A stretch of 64,000 bases of DNA from Pseudooceanicola nanhaiensis DSM 18065 (lineage in GTDB: Bacteria > Pseudomonadota > Alphaproteobacteria > Rhodobacterales > Rhodobacteraceae): contig NZ_JHZF01000016.1 in assembly GCF_000688295.1 (NCBI RefSeq), positions 1 to 64,000 on the forward strand. Reading direction: 5' to 3'. The notes below the pieces were generated by a model, which saw only the letters and a program-made list of their open reading frames with translations, did no database searches and was not told the origin of the DNA. How positions within the stretch are numbered: position 1 is the first letter of the stretch; each line of letters begins with the position of its first letter. This document shows positions 51,072-60,907 of the stretch, one piece after another. The position numbers were made by a program, and so were the translations under genes.

Positions 51072-53150
51072 ATGACGAGCACGCAGGACATCCGCCTCGG
51101 CGCCGATATCGGCGGAACCTTCACCGACATCGCGGTCGAGGTCGGCGGCCGGCTCTACAGCACCAAGGTCCTGACGACCTATGCGGCACCCGAGCAGGCG
51201 ATCCTCGACGGGATCGGCATCGTCACGGCCGAGGCGGGGATCACGGCGGCGGACATCGACATCGTCATCCACGGCACCACGCTGGCCACCAACGCGCTGA
51301 TCGAACGGCGCGGGGCGCGCACGGCGCTGGTCACGACCGAGGGCTTCCGCGACGTGATCGAGATGCGGACCGAGAACCGGTTCGAGCAATACGACCTGAA
51401 CATCCGTCTGCCCCCGCCGCTGATCCCGCGCGAGGACCGCTTCACCGTGGCGGGCCGCATCGGCGCGCAGGGGCAGGAGCTGGCGCCGCTCGACGAGGCG
51501 GCGCTCGAGGCGCTGGCCGACCACATCGCCGCCGAGGGGTTCGGCGCGGTCGCCATCGGCTTCATCCACGCCTACGCGAACGGCGCCCACGAGGAGCGGG
51601 CGCGCGAGATCCTTGCGCGCAAGCTCGACATCCCGATCTCGATCTCGTCCGAGGTCTCGCCGCAGATGCGCGAGTTCGAGCGTTTCAACACCGTCTGCGC
51701 CAATGCCTACGTGCGCCCGCAGATGGAAAGCTACCTGGCCCGGCTGCAGGTGCGGCTGAAGGAGATGGGGGCGTCCTGCCCGGTCTTCATGATCCATTCA
51801 GGGGGCGGCCTGATCTCGGTCGAGACGGCCGCGGCCTTCCCGGTGCGGCTGGTCGAATCCGGTCCCGCGGGCGGCGCGATCTTCGCCGCCGACGTGGCGC
51901 AGCGCTTCGGGCTCGACAAGGTGGTCAGCTACGACATGGGCGGCACCACCGCCAAGATCTGCCTGATCGAGAAGTTCCAGCCGCAGACCGCCCGCACCTT
52001 CGAGGTCGCGCGGACCTACCGGTTCGCCAAGGGCTCGGGCATGCCGATCTCGATCCCGGTGATCGAGATGATCGAGATCGGGGCAGGGGGCGGATCGCTC
52101 GCCTGGGTGGATGCCATGGGCCGGATCCAGACCGGGCCGGAATCGGCCGGCTCCGAACCCGGGCCCGCCTGCTACCAGCGCGGTGGGGAGCGGCCGGCGA
52201 TCACCGATGCGGACCTCGTGCTCGGCAAGCTCGATCCCGAGAATTTCGCGGGCGGCAAGATCAGATTGTCGGCTGACAACGCCCGCGCCGCGATCGCCCG
52301 CCATGTCGGCGAGACGCTGGGCCTCGATGCCGAGGCCGCGGCCTTCGGCATTGTCGAGGTGGTGGACGAGAACATGGCCAACGCGGCCCGGGTCCATGCG
52401 GTCGAGAATGGCAGGAACATCGGCGACAACACGATGATCGCCTTCGGCGGCGCCGCCCCCCTGCACGCCGCCCGGCTGTGCGAGAAGCTGGGGATCGACC
52501 GCTGCCTGATCCCGCAGGGCGCGGGCGTGGGCTCGGCCATCGGTTTCCTCAGGGCGCCCTTCGGCTACGAGGCGCTCGCCTCGCGGATCATGGCGCTTTC
52601 GCGCTTCGAGGCGGGGACGCTGAATGCTTTGCTCGATGATCTGAAATCCACCGCCGAGAGCTTCGTGCGCACCGGCACCTCGGGCGAGATCGAGCGCGAG
52701 ATCACGGCCTACATGCGCTATGCCGGCCAGGGCTGGGAGATCCCCGTCGTGCTGCCCGACCGGGCCTTCGCCGACGCCGACCGCGAGATGATCGCCGAGG
52801 CGTTCCGCAGCCGCTACGCCGCCTTCTTCGGCCGCGCCGTCGAAGGGCCCGAGATCGAGTTCGTGACCTTCTCGGTCAAGGCGCAGGACATCCGGCCCGC
52901 GCCCGCGACGGTGCGGCTGGACACCGCGGGGGCGCGGGTTCCGGCCGCGGACAGCCGGCCCGTCTTCGACCCGGCGCGGGGCGCGGCGCTTGCCACCGCC
53001 ACCCTGGCCCGCGACAGCCTTGCCCCCGGCGCGCGGGTCGAGGGGCCGGCGGTCATCGTCGAGGCCGAGACCTCGACCATCGTGACCTCGCCCTTCGACG
53101 CCGTGATCCAGCCCGACGGCACCATCCTTCTGATCCGGAAAGGAGCCTGA
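51072..53150 (+). CDS. hydantoinase/oxoprolinase family protein, subunit A
   Basis: A 692-residue HyuA-type ATP-dependent subunit: ASKHA N-terminus GADIGGTFTDIAVEVGG (residues 11-27), GTTLATNALIERRG, and the second ATPase loop DMGGTTAKICLI near 295. Enzymes of this family open hydantoins, 5-oxoproline or carboxylate ketones with ATP. It requires the B subunit encoded 3 bases downstream. The start ATG has AAAGGA at the correct distance. The actual substrate could be N-methylhydantoin-like, a lactam or a ketone; the neighbouring ThDP enzyme does not settle it. Confidence 0.9.
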   Translation: MTSTQDIRLGADIGGTFTDIAVEVGGRLYSTKVLTTYAAPEQAILDGIGIVTAEAGITAADIDIVIHGTTLATNALIERRGARTALVTTEGFRDVIEMRTENRFEQYDLNIRLPPPLIPREDRFTVAGRIGAQGQELAPLDEAALEALADHIAAEGFGAVAIGFIHAYANGAHEERAREILARKLDIPISISSEVSPQMREFERFNTVCANAYVRPQMESYLARLQVRLKEMGASCPVFMIHSGGGLISVETAAAFPVRLVESGPAGGAIFAADVAQRFGLDKVVSYDMGGTTAKICLIEKFQPQTARTFEVARTYRFAKGSGMPISIPVIEMIEIGAGGGSLAWVDAMGRIQTGPESAGSEPGPACYQRGGERPAITDADLVLGKLDPENFAGGKIRLSADNARAAIARHVGETLGLDAEAAAFGIVEVVDENMANAARVHAVENGRNIGDNTMIAFGGAAPLHAARLCEKLGIDRCLIPQGAGVGSAIGFLRAPFGYEALASRIMALSRFEAGTLNALLDDLKSTAESFVRTGTSGEIEREITAYMRYAGQGWEIPVVLPDRAFADADREMIAEAFRSRYAAFFGRAVEGPEIEFVTFSVKAQDIRPAPATVRLDTAGARVPAADSRPVFDPARGAALATATLARDSLAPGARVEGPAVIVEAETSTIVTSPFDAVIQPDGTILLIRKGA

Positions 53151-53153
53151 GCC

Positions 53154-54773
53154 ATGTCCCAGGTAGAGGAAATCCGCATGCAGGTGATGTGGAACCGCCT
53201 GATCTCGGTCGTCGAGGAACAGGCGATGACGCTCCTGCGGACCGCCTTCTCGACCTCGGTGCGCGAGGCGGGGGACCTCTCGGCCGGGGTCTTCGACCCG
53301 CAGGGCCTGATGCTCGCCCAGGCGGTGACCGGCACGCCGGGCCACGTGAACACGATGGCCGAGGCGGTGCTGCACTTCATCGCCGAGATCCCGCGCGAGG
53401 AGATGTTTCCCGGCGACACCTACGTGACCAACGATCCCTGGAAGGGGACCGGGCACCTGCACGACATCACCATGGTCTCGCCCTCGTTCATGGAGGGCGA
53501 GCTGATCGGCTTCTTCGCCTGCACGGCGCATGTGGTGGACGTGGGCGGGCGCGGCTTCGGGGCGGACGGCAAGTCGGTCTACGAGGAAGGCATCCAGATC
53601 CCGATCATGAAATTCGCCGAGAGGGGCGAGGTGAACCGCACGCTGCTCACGCTTCTGCGGGCCAACGTGCGCGAACCGAACCAGGTGATCGGCGATTTCT
53701 ACTCGCTCGCGGCCTGCAACGATGTCGGGCACCGGCGGCTGATCGAGATGCTGGAGGAGATCGGGCTCACCGACCTCGACAGTCTCGGCGCCTTCATCTT
53801 CTCGCGCACCCGCGCCGCGATGATGGAGCGGATTGCCGCGCTGCCGAAGGGGACGTGGTCGAACGAGATGCTCACCGACGGCTACGACGATCCGATCCGG
53901 CTGGCCGCGGCGGTGACGATCGGGGAGGACGGCGTGCTGGTGGATTTCGACGGCTGCTCCGCGCCGAGCCGCTGGGGCATCAACGTGCCGATGATCTACA
54001 CCAAGGCCTATGCCTCCTACGCGATCAAATGCGTGGTGGCGCCCGACATCCCGAACAACTCGGCCTCGCTGGCGGCGATCGAGGTGACCTCTCCCGAAAA
54101 CATCGTGAACGCGGGGCGGCCCGCGCCGGTCTCGCTGCGGCACGTGATCGGACACATGGTGCCCGACGTGGTGCTGGGCGCGCTGGCGCAGGCGCTGCCG
54201 GGGCAGATCCTGGCCGAGGGGGCCGGGGCGCTCTGGAACATCCACATCTCCGCCCGGCCGGTCGCGGGGCAGGAGGGCCGCCGCGCCGAGGTGCTGATGT
54301 TCAACTCGGGCGGCATGGGGGCGCGGCCGGGGCTCGACGGGCTGTCGGCGACGGCTTTCCCCTCGGGCGTGCACACGATGCCCATCGAGGCGACCGAGCA
54401 CACCGGCCCCATCGTCATCTGGCGCAAGGAGCTGCGTCCGGATTCGGGCGGTGACGGCGCATACCGCGGCGGTCTGGGCCAGATCATCGAGATCGCCCCG
54501 CTGGAGGGGCACGAGTTCGAATTCTCCGCCATGTTCGACCGCGTCTCCACGCCCGCCCGGGGCCGGGACGGCGGCACCGACGGGGCGCCCGGCAAGGTCG
54601 GGCTCGACGACGGCACGGTGTTCCGGCCCAAGGGCTGGCAATTCGTGCCCGCCGGACGGCGGCTGATCCTCGAGGCCCCCGGCGGCGGCGGCTTCGGCGA
54701 TCCGGCGGACCGGACAGAGGCGGCCCGTGCCGACGACCTGCGCAAGGGCTATGTCAGCGGGGAGGAGGAATGA
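53154..54773 (+). CDS. hydantoinase/oxoprolinase family protein, subunit B
   Basis: A 539-residue HyuB-type subunit with family landmarks: SVREAGDLSAGVFDPQGLMLAQ (about residues 34-55), YVTNDPWKGTGHLHDITM (about 90-107), and C-terminal PAGRRLILEAPGGGGFGDPADR. It pairs with the A subunit encoded directly upstream (3-base gap). It ends 124 bases before the uronate-dehydrogenase-like gene. Confidence 0.9.
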   Translation: MSQVEEIRMQVMWNRLISVVEEQAMTLLRTAFSTSVREAGDLSAGVFDPQGLMLAQAVTGTPGHVNTMAEAVLHFIAEIPREEMFPGDTYVTNDPWKGTGHLHDITMVSPSFMEGELIGFFACTAHVVDVGGRGFGADGKSVYEEGIQIPIMKFAERGEVNRTLLTLLRANVREPNQVIGDFYSLAACNDVGHRRLIEMLEEIGLTDLDSLGAFIFSRTRAAMMERIAALPKGTWSNEMLTDGYDDPIRLAAAVTIGEDGVLVDFDGCSAPSRWGINVPMIYTKAYASYAIKCVVAPDIPNNSASLAAIEVTSPENIVNAGRPAPVSLRHVIGHMVPDVVLGALAQALPGQILAEGAGALWNIHISARPVAGQEGRRAEVLMFNSGGMGARPGLDGLSATAFPSGVHTMPIEATEHTGPIVIWRKELRPDSGGDGAYRGGLGQIIEIAPLEGHEFEFSAMFDRVSTPARGRDGGTDGAPGKVGLDDGTVFRPKGWQFVPAGRRLILEAPGGGGFGDPADRTEAARADDLRKGYVSGEEE

Positions 54774-54897
54774 TCCTTCCCGCCACGGAACGCCCGACCT
54801 CCGCCTTCCGTCCGGCCGCCACCGACGCTAGGCCTGTCGACATGCCGTCGCCCGGCGTGGCGGCGCGGTCGCCCACCCCGAACGCTCAGAGGACCCC

Positions 54898-55716
54898 ATG
54901 ACCAAACCCTTCAAGAAAATCCTCATCACCGGCGCCGCAGGCCGCCTCGGCTCGGAACTGCGCCGGGGCCTCGCGCCGCTGGCTGACACGCTCCGGCTGG
55001 CCGACCGGGTCGCGTGCGAAGACCTCCAGCCGCACGAGGAAGGCGTCGTCTTCGACCTCGCCGACGAGGCGGCGACGCGGGCGGCCATCGCGGGCTGCGA
55101 CGCCATTGTGCACATGGGCGGCGCCCCGCACGAGCGCCCGTGGCAGGAGGTGCTCGACAGCAATATCCGCGGCTCCTACCACGTCTACGAAGGCGCGCGG
55201 GAGCACGGGGTGCGGCGGGTGGTCTATGCCTCCTCGGTCCATGCCATCGGCTACCACCCGCTGGCCGACCACATCCGGGGCGACGCCATGGGGCGGCCGG
55301 ACAGCCTCTACGGCGTGTCCAAGTGCTTCGTGGAATCGCTGGCGAGCCTCTACTGGGACAAGTTCGGGATCGAGAGCGCCTGCGTGCGCATCTTCTCCTC
55401 CTTCCCGGAGCCGGCCGACCGGCGGATGCTCTGGTCCTGGCTGTCGTTCGACGATTGCTGCCGGCTGGTGACGGCCTGCCTGACCGCGCCGCACCTCGGG
55501 TTCACGATCACCGCGGGCATGTCGGACAACAGGGTGAAGCCGGTGGACATGTCCCACGCCGGCCACCTGGGCTATGTGCCGCAGGACAGCGCCGAGCCGT
55601 TCCGCGCCAAGGTCGAGGCGAAGACCCCGATCCAGGATCCGGACGATCCCGCCACCCAGCGGATCGGCGGCTGGTTCGTCAACCTCGGCCACCCGGACGA
55701 CGACGAGACCGCCTGA
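54898..55716 (+). CDS. NAD-dependent epimerase/dehydrogenase, uronate-dehydrogenase-like
   Basis: A 272-residue extended SDR with NAD motif ITGAAGRLG (residues 10-18), an Asp (LADR) that selects NAD, and catalytic YGVSK (near 142) following ASSVHAIGY. These segments match the plan of uronate dehydrogenase (Udh), which oxidises glucuronate or galacturonate to the aldaro-lactone. The lactone would suit a lactonase such as the amidohydrolase at 44636, but no hexarate dehydratase is nearby, so another polyol-acid is possible. It is transcribed in line with hyuA-hyuB. Confidence 0.8.
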   Translation: MTKPFKKILITGAAGRLGSELRRGLAPLADTLRLADRVACEDLQPHEEGVVFDLADEAATRAAIAGCDAIVHMGGAPHERPWQEVLDSNIRGSYHVYEGAREHGVRRVVYASSVHAIGYHPLADHIRGDAMGRPDSLYGVSKCFVESLASLYWDKFGIESACVRIFSSFPEPADRRMLWSWLSFDDCCRLVTACLTAPHLGFTITAGMSDNRVKPVDMSHAGHLGYVPQDSAEPFRAKVEAKTPIQDPDDPATQRIGGWFVNLGHPDDDETA

Positions 55717-55818
55717 CATCCTGCCGACCTTGGGCCGGCAAGGGGCGGAGCGTCAGCGATGGTCCGCCCTGCGAAAAGCGGCTATCCTGCCCGGCGGCAC
55801 AGCAGGAGGGGCAGGAGC

Positions 55819-56742
55819 ATGGCAACCGAGACGGTCCGGCTGCCACCGCTGAATGCGCTCCGGGTGTTCCGGACCGTGATGCGGCGGGGCAGTTTCCGGG
55901 CGGCCGCGGACGAGCTGCGGGTGACGCCGCAGGCGGTCAGCCAGCAGATCAAGCTGCTGGAGGACATCCTGAGCGTGACGCTCTTCGAGCGGAAGGGCCG
56001 GGTGATCGCCCCGACCGAGCCCGCGATCGTGCTGTCGCATTTCGTCGAGGCCGGTTTCGCCGAGTTCACCGAGGGCATCCGCCGCGTCACCAGCGCGGCC
56101 GGGCGCAACCGGATCAACATCAACGTGAGCCCCTATTTCGCCACCCGCTACCTGATGCAGCGGCTCGAGCGGTTCCGCGACCGTCTGCCCGGCGCGGACC
56201 TGCGGATGACCACCATGGTCGAGATGCCGGATTTCGCCCGGGACGAGGTCGATGCCTCGATCCAGTGGGGCTTCGGCAACTGGACCGAATACGACGTGAC
56301 GCTGCTGGTGCAGGATCCCAAGATCCTCTGCTGCAATCCCGATCTCGCCGCCCTTCTGACAACGCCGCGGGACCTGCTGGGCCAGACCCTGCTGCACCCG
56401 GTCCGGTCGCGCAGCCTCTGGACCCGGGTGCTGCGGCATCTTGCGGCGGGGGACGCGGAAGAGGCCAGCGTGATCGAGTTCCACGATGCCGCCACCATGC
56501 GGCGGGCGACGCATTCCGGGCTCGGCGTGGGCCTCGTCTCGCGCATCGACGCGCTTCACGACATCGCCGCCGGCCGGCTGGTGGCCCCCTTCGGGACCGA
56601 GGCGCTGTCGGACATGGCCGAGGCGGATGTGCCCGGCTTCTACCTGGTGCTGCCGCGGGCCCACAGGCGGGTGAAGACGATCGCAGCCTTCTGCGACTGG
56701 ATCACCTCCGAGAACTGGGCAGAGCTGCTGGACGGCGTCTGA
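55819..56742 (+). CDS. LysR-family regulator (GcvA-like)
   Basis: A 307-residue LTTR: N-terminal HTH (FRAAADELRVTPQAVSQQIKLLED, about residues 29-52), then a periplasmic-binding-protein-like effector domain. The N-terminal LPPLNALRVFRTVMRRGSF is typical of the GcvA/AmpR branch. ATG at 55819 follows GGAGGGGCAGGAG; a longer frame upstream has no similarity. It lies last in the hyuAB-udh gene line and probably regulates the divergent ThDP enzyme/hyu promoters. Confidence 0.87.
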   Translation: MATETVRLPPLNALRVFRTVMRRGSFRAAADELRVTPQAVSQQIKLLEDILSVTLFERKGRVIAPTEPAIVLSHFVEAGFAEFTEGIRRVTSAAGRNRININVSPYFATRYLMQRLERFRDRLPGADLRMTTMVEMPDFARDEVDASIQWGFGNWTEYDVTLLVQDPKILCCNPDLAALLTTPRDLLGQTLLHPVRSRSLWTRVLRHLAAGDAEEASVIEFHDAATMRRATHSGLGVGLVSRIDALHDIAAGRLVAPFGTEALSDMAEADVPGFYLVLPRAHRRVKTIAAFCDWITSENWAELLDGV

Positions 56743-56859
56743 GCCGGCCCGGACGCGACAGGCCGGGGCGCGCGCGCGCCCCGATCCCGGCCGCCGACAG
56801 CGCATCCGAGGCACCTCCGACGCCCTTGCGCGGCGGCCCGCGCGCGTCTATCAGGCCAA

Positions 56860-57040
56860 TGCTTCGGTCCGGACGAATGTCCGGTGAAAGGGAATGCGGT
56901 GCGGCCCGTCTCGGGCCCATGCCGCAACTGCCCCCGCAACTGTAGGCGGTGAGCGAAGCCGGACCATGTCACTGTCCCTCAGAGGATGGGAAGACCCGGC
57001 CAAGCATCGACCCGCGAGTCAGGAGACCTGCCGAGGCCGA
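56860..57040 (+). promoter_or_regulatory. cobalamin (AdoCbl-class) riboswitch
   Basis: The segment carries the classic B12-box elements in order: GGTGAAAGGGAATGCGG (56891-56907), CATGCCGCAACTGCCCCCGCAACTG leading into TAGGCGGTGAGCGAAGCC, then CACTGTC, a CTGGGAAG-like ATGGGAAGACCCGGCC, and the closing CGAGTCAGGAGACCTGCC (57014-57031). It lies 139 bases before the btuB start and would shut the operon off when cobalamin is plentiful. Boundaries are approximate; the region 56743-56859 before it holds no gene. Confidence 0.93.
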
Positions 57041-57178
57041 TCACCCAGTCCGCATGCGGGGCGCGTGCGAGGCTACGGACCTTTCCGTCGCGGTGGCACC
57101 TCATGCGCCGGCCGGATCCGTCTCTTCCGTCGGCGCGCAACCGCCATCTCAGCCGCAAAGCGGCAGGAAGGGACCGAG

Positions 57179-59035
57179 ATGAACAGACACCTGCTGGCCG
57201 CCGGAACGGCCCTCGCCACCATCGCCACCGCCGCCGCGGCACAGGAGCCGATCAGCCTCGCGCCGATCGTCGTCTCCGCAGGGCTCACGCCGCTGCAGGC
57301 CGAGCGCTACGGCCGCTCCGTCACCGTGATCGACGGCGCGCAGATCCGCGAACGCGGCATCCTCTCGGTGCAGGACGCGCTCCGCGGCGTGCCGGGCGTA
57401 TCCGTCAGCGGGACGGGCGCCTCCTTCACCAAGGTCCGGATCCGGGGCGGCGAATCCAACCACACGCTGATCCTGATCGACGGCGTTCAGGCCGCGGGTG
57501 GCGACGGGGAATACATCCTCACCGGGCTCGAGACCGCGAATGTCGAGCGGATCGAGGTCCTGCGCGGGCCGCAGTCGGTCTATTACGGATCGAACGCCTC
57601 GGCCGGTGTCATCAACATCATCACCCGCAAGGGCGGGGAGGGCACCCGCGCCGGCGGCGGCTTCGAAAACGGCGGCGGATGGGCCGCCAATGCCTTCGCC
57701 AGCTACCGCGACGCACGGGGCGGCGTGGCGCTCAGCCTGGCGCGGCGCGACGACGAGGGCTGGGATTACTCGGGCTCCGACGGCGAGAAGGACGGGATCG
57801 AACGGCGGACCCTGCAGCTCTCCGGCGATTACGAGGTGGCCGAGGGCCTGACGCTGGGCTTCACCTACCGCCTGTCGGACGAGACCTACGATTACGACAG
57901 CAACAGCTTCAGCGCCACGACCGCGGACGACTACGTCATCGACGATCCGACCCAGTTCAGCGACCGCGACGAACGGCTGGCGCAGGTCTACGGCGAATAC
58001 GTCACGCCGGACGGCCGCGCCTCGGGCCGGCTGAGCTGGGAGCGCACCGATTTCGACCAGAGCTACAACGGCGGCACCCCGACCGACACCGAATCCGAGG
58101 CCGTCAAGCTGCGGGTCAGCTACGGGCTTTCGGGTCCGATCGCGGCGGGCGGGAACGTCGTCAGCGTGCTGGTGGAACGCGAAGAGGACAGCTCTTCGGC
58201 CAACCCCGCCTACAACCGCGAGAACCGTTCGGTCGCGCTGGAATACCGCACGACGCTTGCCGATGCGGTCGACCTTCAGCTGGGCGTGCGGCACGACGAC
58301 AACTCGGTCTTCGGCGACAGCACGACCTGGAACGTCGGCGCCTCGTGGCTCCTGACCAACGGCATGCGGCTGCACGCCTCGGCCGGGACCGGGGTGGTCA
58401 ACCCGTCCTATTTCGAGCTCTACGCCAATGCCTTCGGCTACGTCGGCAACCCGGACCTCGACCCGGAGCGCAACCGCTCCTACGATATCGGCCTCGAGAT
58501 GCCCTTCGCCTCGGGCCGCGGGCTGGTGGACGTGACCTATTTCAACGAGACGCTGACCGACGAGATCACCGCGGTGAGCCTGGGCGGTGGCGGCAACACC
58601 TACATCAACCAGACCGGCGAGAGCGACCGGCAGGGGGTCGAGGTGCAGGGCAGCTTTGACGCCACGGACGCGCTGTCGTTCCGCCTGTCCTACACCTACC
58701 TCGATGCCGAGAACCCCGACGGCTCGGTCGAGCCCAATCGCCCGATGCACGAGCTGGGGCTCGGCACGACCTGGCGCTCCGCGGACGGAAGGGGCACGAT
58801 CAGCGCCGATGCGCGCTATGTCGCGGGCAATTACGATCCGCAGTTCTTCGGATCCTATGCCACGGCGGAGCTGCCGGACTACTGGAAGGTCGATGTCGCG
58901 GCGACCTATGCGGTCACGGATGCGCTGATGCTGAACGCCCGTGTCGAGAACCTCTTCGACGAGGAATACTCCGAAAGCTGGGGCTATGCCACGCGCGGGC
59001 GGACGGCCTATATCGGCGTCTCTTCGCAATGGTGA
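57179..59035 (+). CDS. btuB: TonB-dependent outer-membrane receptor for cobalamin
   Basis: A 618-residue receptor. A signal peptide (cleavage near AAAA-QEP) is followed by a TonB-box/plug region (APIVVSAG, then VQDALRGVPGVSVSGTG and RIRGGESNHTLILIDGV, about residues 45-105) and a beta-barrel that ends in the aromatic Trp. The B12 riboswitch upstream and BtuFCD genes downstream identify cobalamin or another corrinoid as cargo. The ATG at 57179 is preceded by GGAAGGGACC; earlier in-frame codons run through the riboswitch. Confidence 0.92.
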   Translation: MNRHLLAAGTALATIATAAAAQEPISLAPIVVSAGLTPLQAERYGRSVTVIDGAQIRERGILSVQDALRGVPGVSVSGTGASFTKVRIRGGESNHTLILIDGVQAAGGDGEYILTGLETANVERIEVLRGPQSVYYGSNASAGVINIITRKGGEGTRAGGGFENGGGWAANAFASYRDARGGVALSLARRDDEGWDYSGSDGEKDGIERRTLQLSGDYEVAEGLTLGFTYRLSDETYDYDSNSFSATTADDYVIDDPTQFSDRDERLAQVYGEYVTPDGRASGRLSWERTDFDQSYNGGTPTDTESEAVKLRVSYGLSGPIAAGGNVVSVLVEREEDSSSANPAYNRENRSVALEYRTTLADAVDLQLGVRHDDNSVFGDSTTWNVGASWLLTNGMRLHASAGTGVVNPSYFELYANAFGYVGNPDLDPERNRSYDIGLEMPFASGRGLVDVTYFNETLTDEITAVSLGGGGNTYINQTGESDRQGVEVQGSFDATDALSFRLSYTYLDAENPDGSVEPNRPMHELGLGTTWRSADGRGTISADARYVAGNYDPQFFGSYATAELPDYWKVDVAATYAVTDALMLNARVENLFDEEYSESWGYATRGRTAYIGVSSQW

Positions 59036-59042
59036 GACACGC

Positions 59043-59927
59043 GTGGGTCTGAGAGCCACCCTCGTCGCGCTCGCCGTGCTCCTGCCCTCCGCCGTCGCGG
59101 GGCAGGGGCATGGCGGTGCGCTCAGGCCGACCGGCGCCGTCGCCAGCGACGCCGCGCCGGAGAGGCCGCGGCGGGTGGTGTCGATGAACCTCTGCACCGA
59201 CCAGCTGGCGATGATGCTGGCCGCGCCCGGGCAGCTCGTCTCGGTGAGCGCGCTGTCGACCGATCCCCGCAGCTCGCCGATGGCCGAGCAGGCGGCGGGC
59301 TACGCGGTCAACCATGGCCGGGCCGAGGAGATCTGGCTGATGGAGCCCGACCTCGTCATCGCCGGCTCCTTCACCAACCGCGCGACGGTGGACATGCTGC
59401 GGCGCCTCGGCGTTCCGGTCGCGGTGATGGAGCCCGCCTATTCGCTGGCGCAGGTCTCGGACCTGATGCACGAGATGGGCCGCGTCCTCGGCCGCGCGGC
59501 CGAGGCCGAGGCGGCGGTGGCGGCGTTCGAGACCCGGCTCGACGCCCTGCGCGACGAGGTGGAGGCGCGCCCGCGTGCCGCGATCTACCACGCGAACGGC
59601 TATACCTCGGGCGACCGGACGCTGGCCGGCGAGATCATCGCCCTTGCCGGGTTCGACAACATCGCGGCCGAGGCGGGCTATCCCATGGGCGGCGTCATGC
59701 CGCTCGAGATCCTCGCCATGGCCGACCCCGACATCGTGATCTCGGGCCAGCCCTATCCCGGCGCCTCCCGCTCCGAGGAGATCCTCGGCCACCCGGTGGT
59801 CCGGGCGCTCCGCGACACCGCGGTCGGCGCGGTGCTGACCGACCGGGACTGGGTCTGCGGTACGCCGCAGGTGCTGAACGCGATCGAGGAGATGCGCGAC
59901 ATCCGCCGGAGGATGGAGGCCGAATGA
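59043..59927 (+). CDS. btuF: cobalamin ABC transporter substrate-binding protein
   Basis: A 294-residue periplasmic corrinoid-binding protein of the BtuF/FepB fold, starting at GTG 7 bases after the btuB stop. An N-terminal signal (LRATLVALAVLLPSAVAG) is followed by VVSMNLCTDQLAMML (about residues 40-54), which matches the corrin-contact segment of BtuF, and by an Arg-rich tail. The long upstream frame is not used. It passes corrinoid to BtuC. Confidence 0.88.
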   Translation: MGLRATLVALAVLLPSAVAGQGHGGALRPTGAVASDAAPERPRRVVSMNLCTDQLAMMLAAPGQLVSVSALSTDPRSSPMAEQAAGYAVNHGRAEEIWLMEPDLVIAGSFTNRATVDMLRRLGVPVAVMEPAYSLAQVSDLMHEMGRVLGRAAEAEAAVAAFETRLDALRDEVEARPRAAIYHANGYTSGDRTLAGEIIALAGFDNIAAEAGYPMGGVMPLEILAMADPDIVISGQPYPGASRSEEILGHPVVRALRDTAVGAVLTDRDWVCGTPQVLNAIEEMRDIRRRMEAE

Positions 59928-60907
59928 CGCGGCTCTACGCCCTACTCGTGCCGCTCGTCGTGGTGCTCTGCGTCGTGTCGCTGACCACCGGGCCGGCTGA
60001 CGTCGGCATGGCCGAGAGCCTCCGCGCGCTTTTCGCGGGCGGGGAGGGGCCGATGACGCTGGTGATGCGCGAGATCCGGCTGCCGCGGATGCTGCTCGCG
60101 GTGATGATCGGCGGCTCTCTCGGGCTGGCGGGCGCCGCGATGCAGGGCTACCTGCGCAACCCGCTGGCCGAGCCGGGGCTGATCGGCGTCTCGGGCTCCG
60201 CCGCGCTCGGCGCGGTGATCGCGATCCAGACCGGGCTCTCGGCGGCCTTTGCGCTGGCGCTGCCGCTGATGGCGCTGGCGGGGGCCTTCGCGGCGGTGCT
60301 GATCCTGCTGGCGATGGCGGGCCCGCGCGGCGGATCGCTGACGCTGATCCTTGCCGGCATCGCGATCTCGGCGCTGGCGGCGGCGCTGACCTCGCTGGTG
60401 CTGAACCTCTCGCCCAACCCCTTCGCGGCGAACGAGATCGTGTTCTGGATGATGGGCTCGCTCGCCGACCGCTCGATGGTGCATGTCTGGCTGGCGCTGC
60501 CCTTCATGGCGCTCGGCTGGGTGATCTTCGGAACCGTCGGCCGGGGGCTCGACGCGCTGACACTGGGCGAGGATGCGGCGGCCTCGATGGGCATCAACCT
60601 GGTCCGGCTGCAATGGGGCGTGGTGATCGCCACCGCCTGCGTCGTGGGCGCGGGCACCGCCGTGGCGGGGGCCATCGGCTTCGTCGGGCTGGTGGTGCCG
60701 CATATCCTGCGCCCCTTCACCGGGGGGCGGCCCGGGGCGCTGCTGCTGGCCTCGGCGCTCGGGGGGGCGGCGATGCTGCTGGCCTCGGACATCGCGGTGC
60801 GGGTGATCCTGCCGGGGCGCGACCTGAAGCTCGGCGTGCTGACCGCGCTGGTCGGGGCACCCTTCTTCCTGCATCTCGTCTGGAAGGTGCGGAGGGAGCG
60901 GGCATGA
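59924..60907 (+). CDS. btuC: cobalamin ABC transporter permease (FecCD family)
   Basis: A 327-residue permease with about ten membrane segments. The FecCD landmarks are LRLPRMLLAVMIGGSLGLAGAAMQ-like sequence near residue 45, GVSGSAALGAVIA near 87, and the coupling-helix region GEDAAASMGIN then VGLVVPHILRPFTG (about 245). The first residues overlap the btuF stop (ATGA), and the end overlaps btuD, indicating a tight operon. Confidence 0.9.
   Translation: MTRLYALLVPLVVVLCVVSLTTGPADVGMAESLRALFAGGEGPMTLVMREIRLPRMLLAVMIGGSLGLAGAAMQGYLRNPLAEPGLIGVSGSAALGAVIAIQTGLSAAFALALPLMALAGAFAAVLILLAMAGPRGGSLTLILAGIAISALAAALTSLVLNLSPNPFAANEIVFWMMGSLADRSMVHVWLALPFMALGWVIFGTVGRGLDALTLGEDAAASMGINLVRLQWGVVIATACVVGAGTAVAGAIGFVGLVVPHILRPFTGGRPGALLLASALGGAAMLLASDIAVRVILPGRDLKLGVLTALVGAPFFLHLVWKVRRERA

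Noticed and set aside
57640..58620. Additional genes opposite btuB
   Set aside because: The btuB barrel fully explains the region; opposite frames have no motifs.
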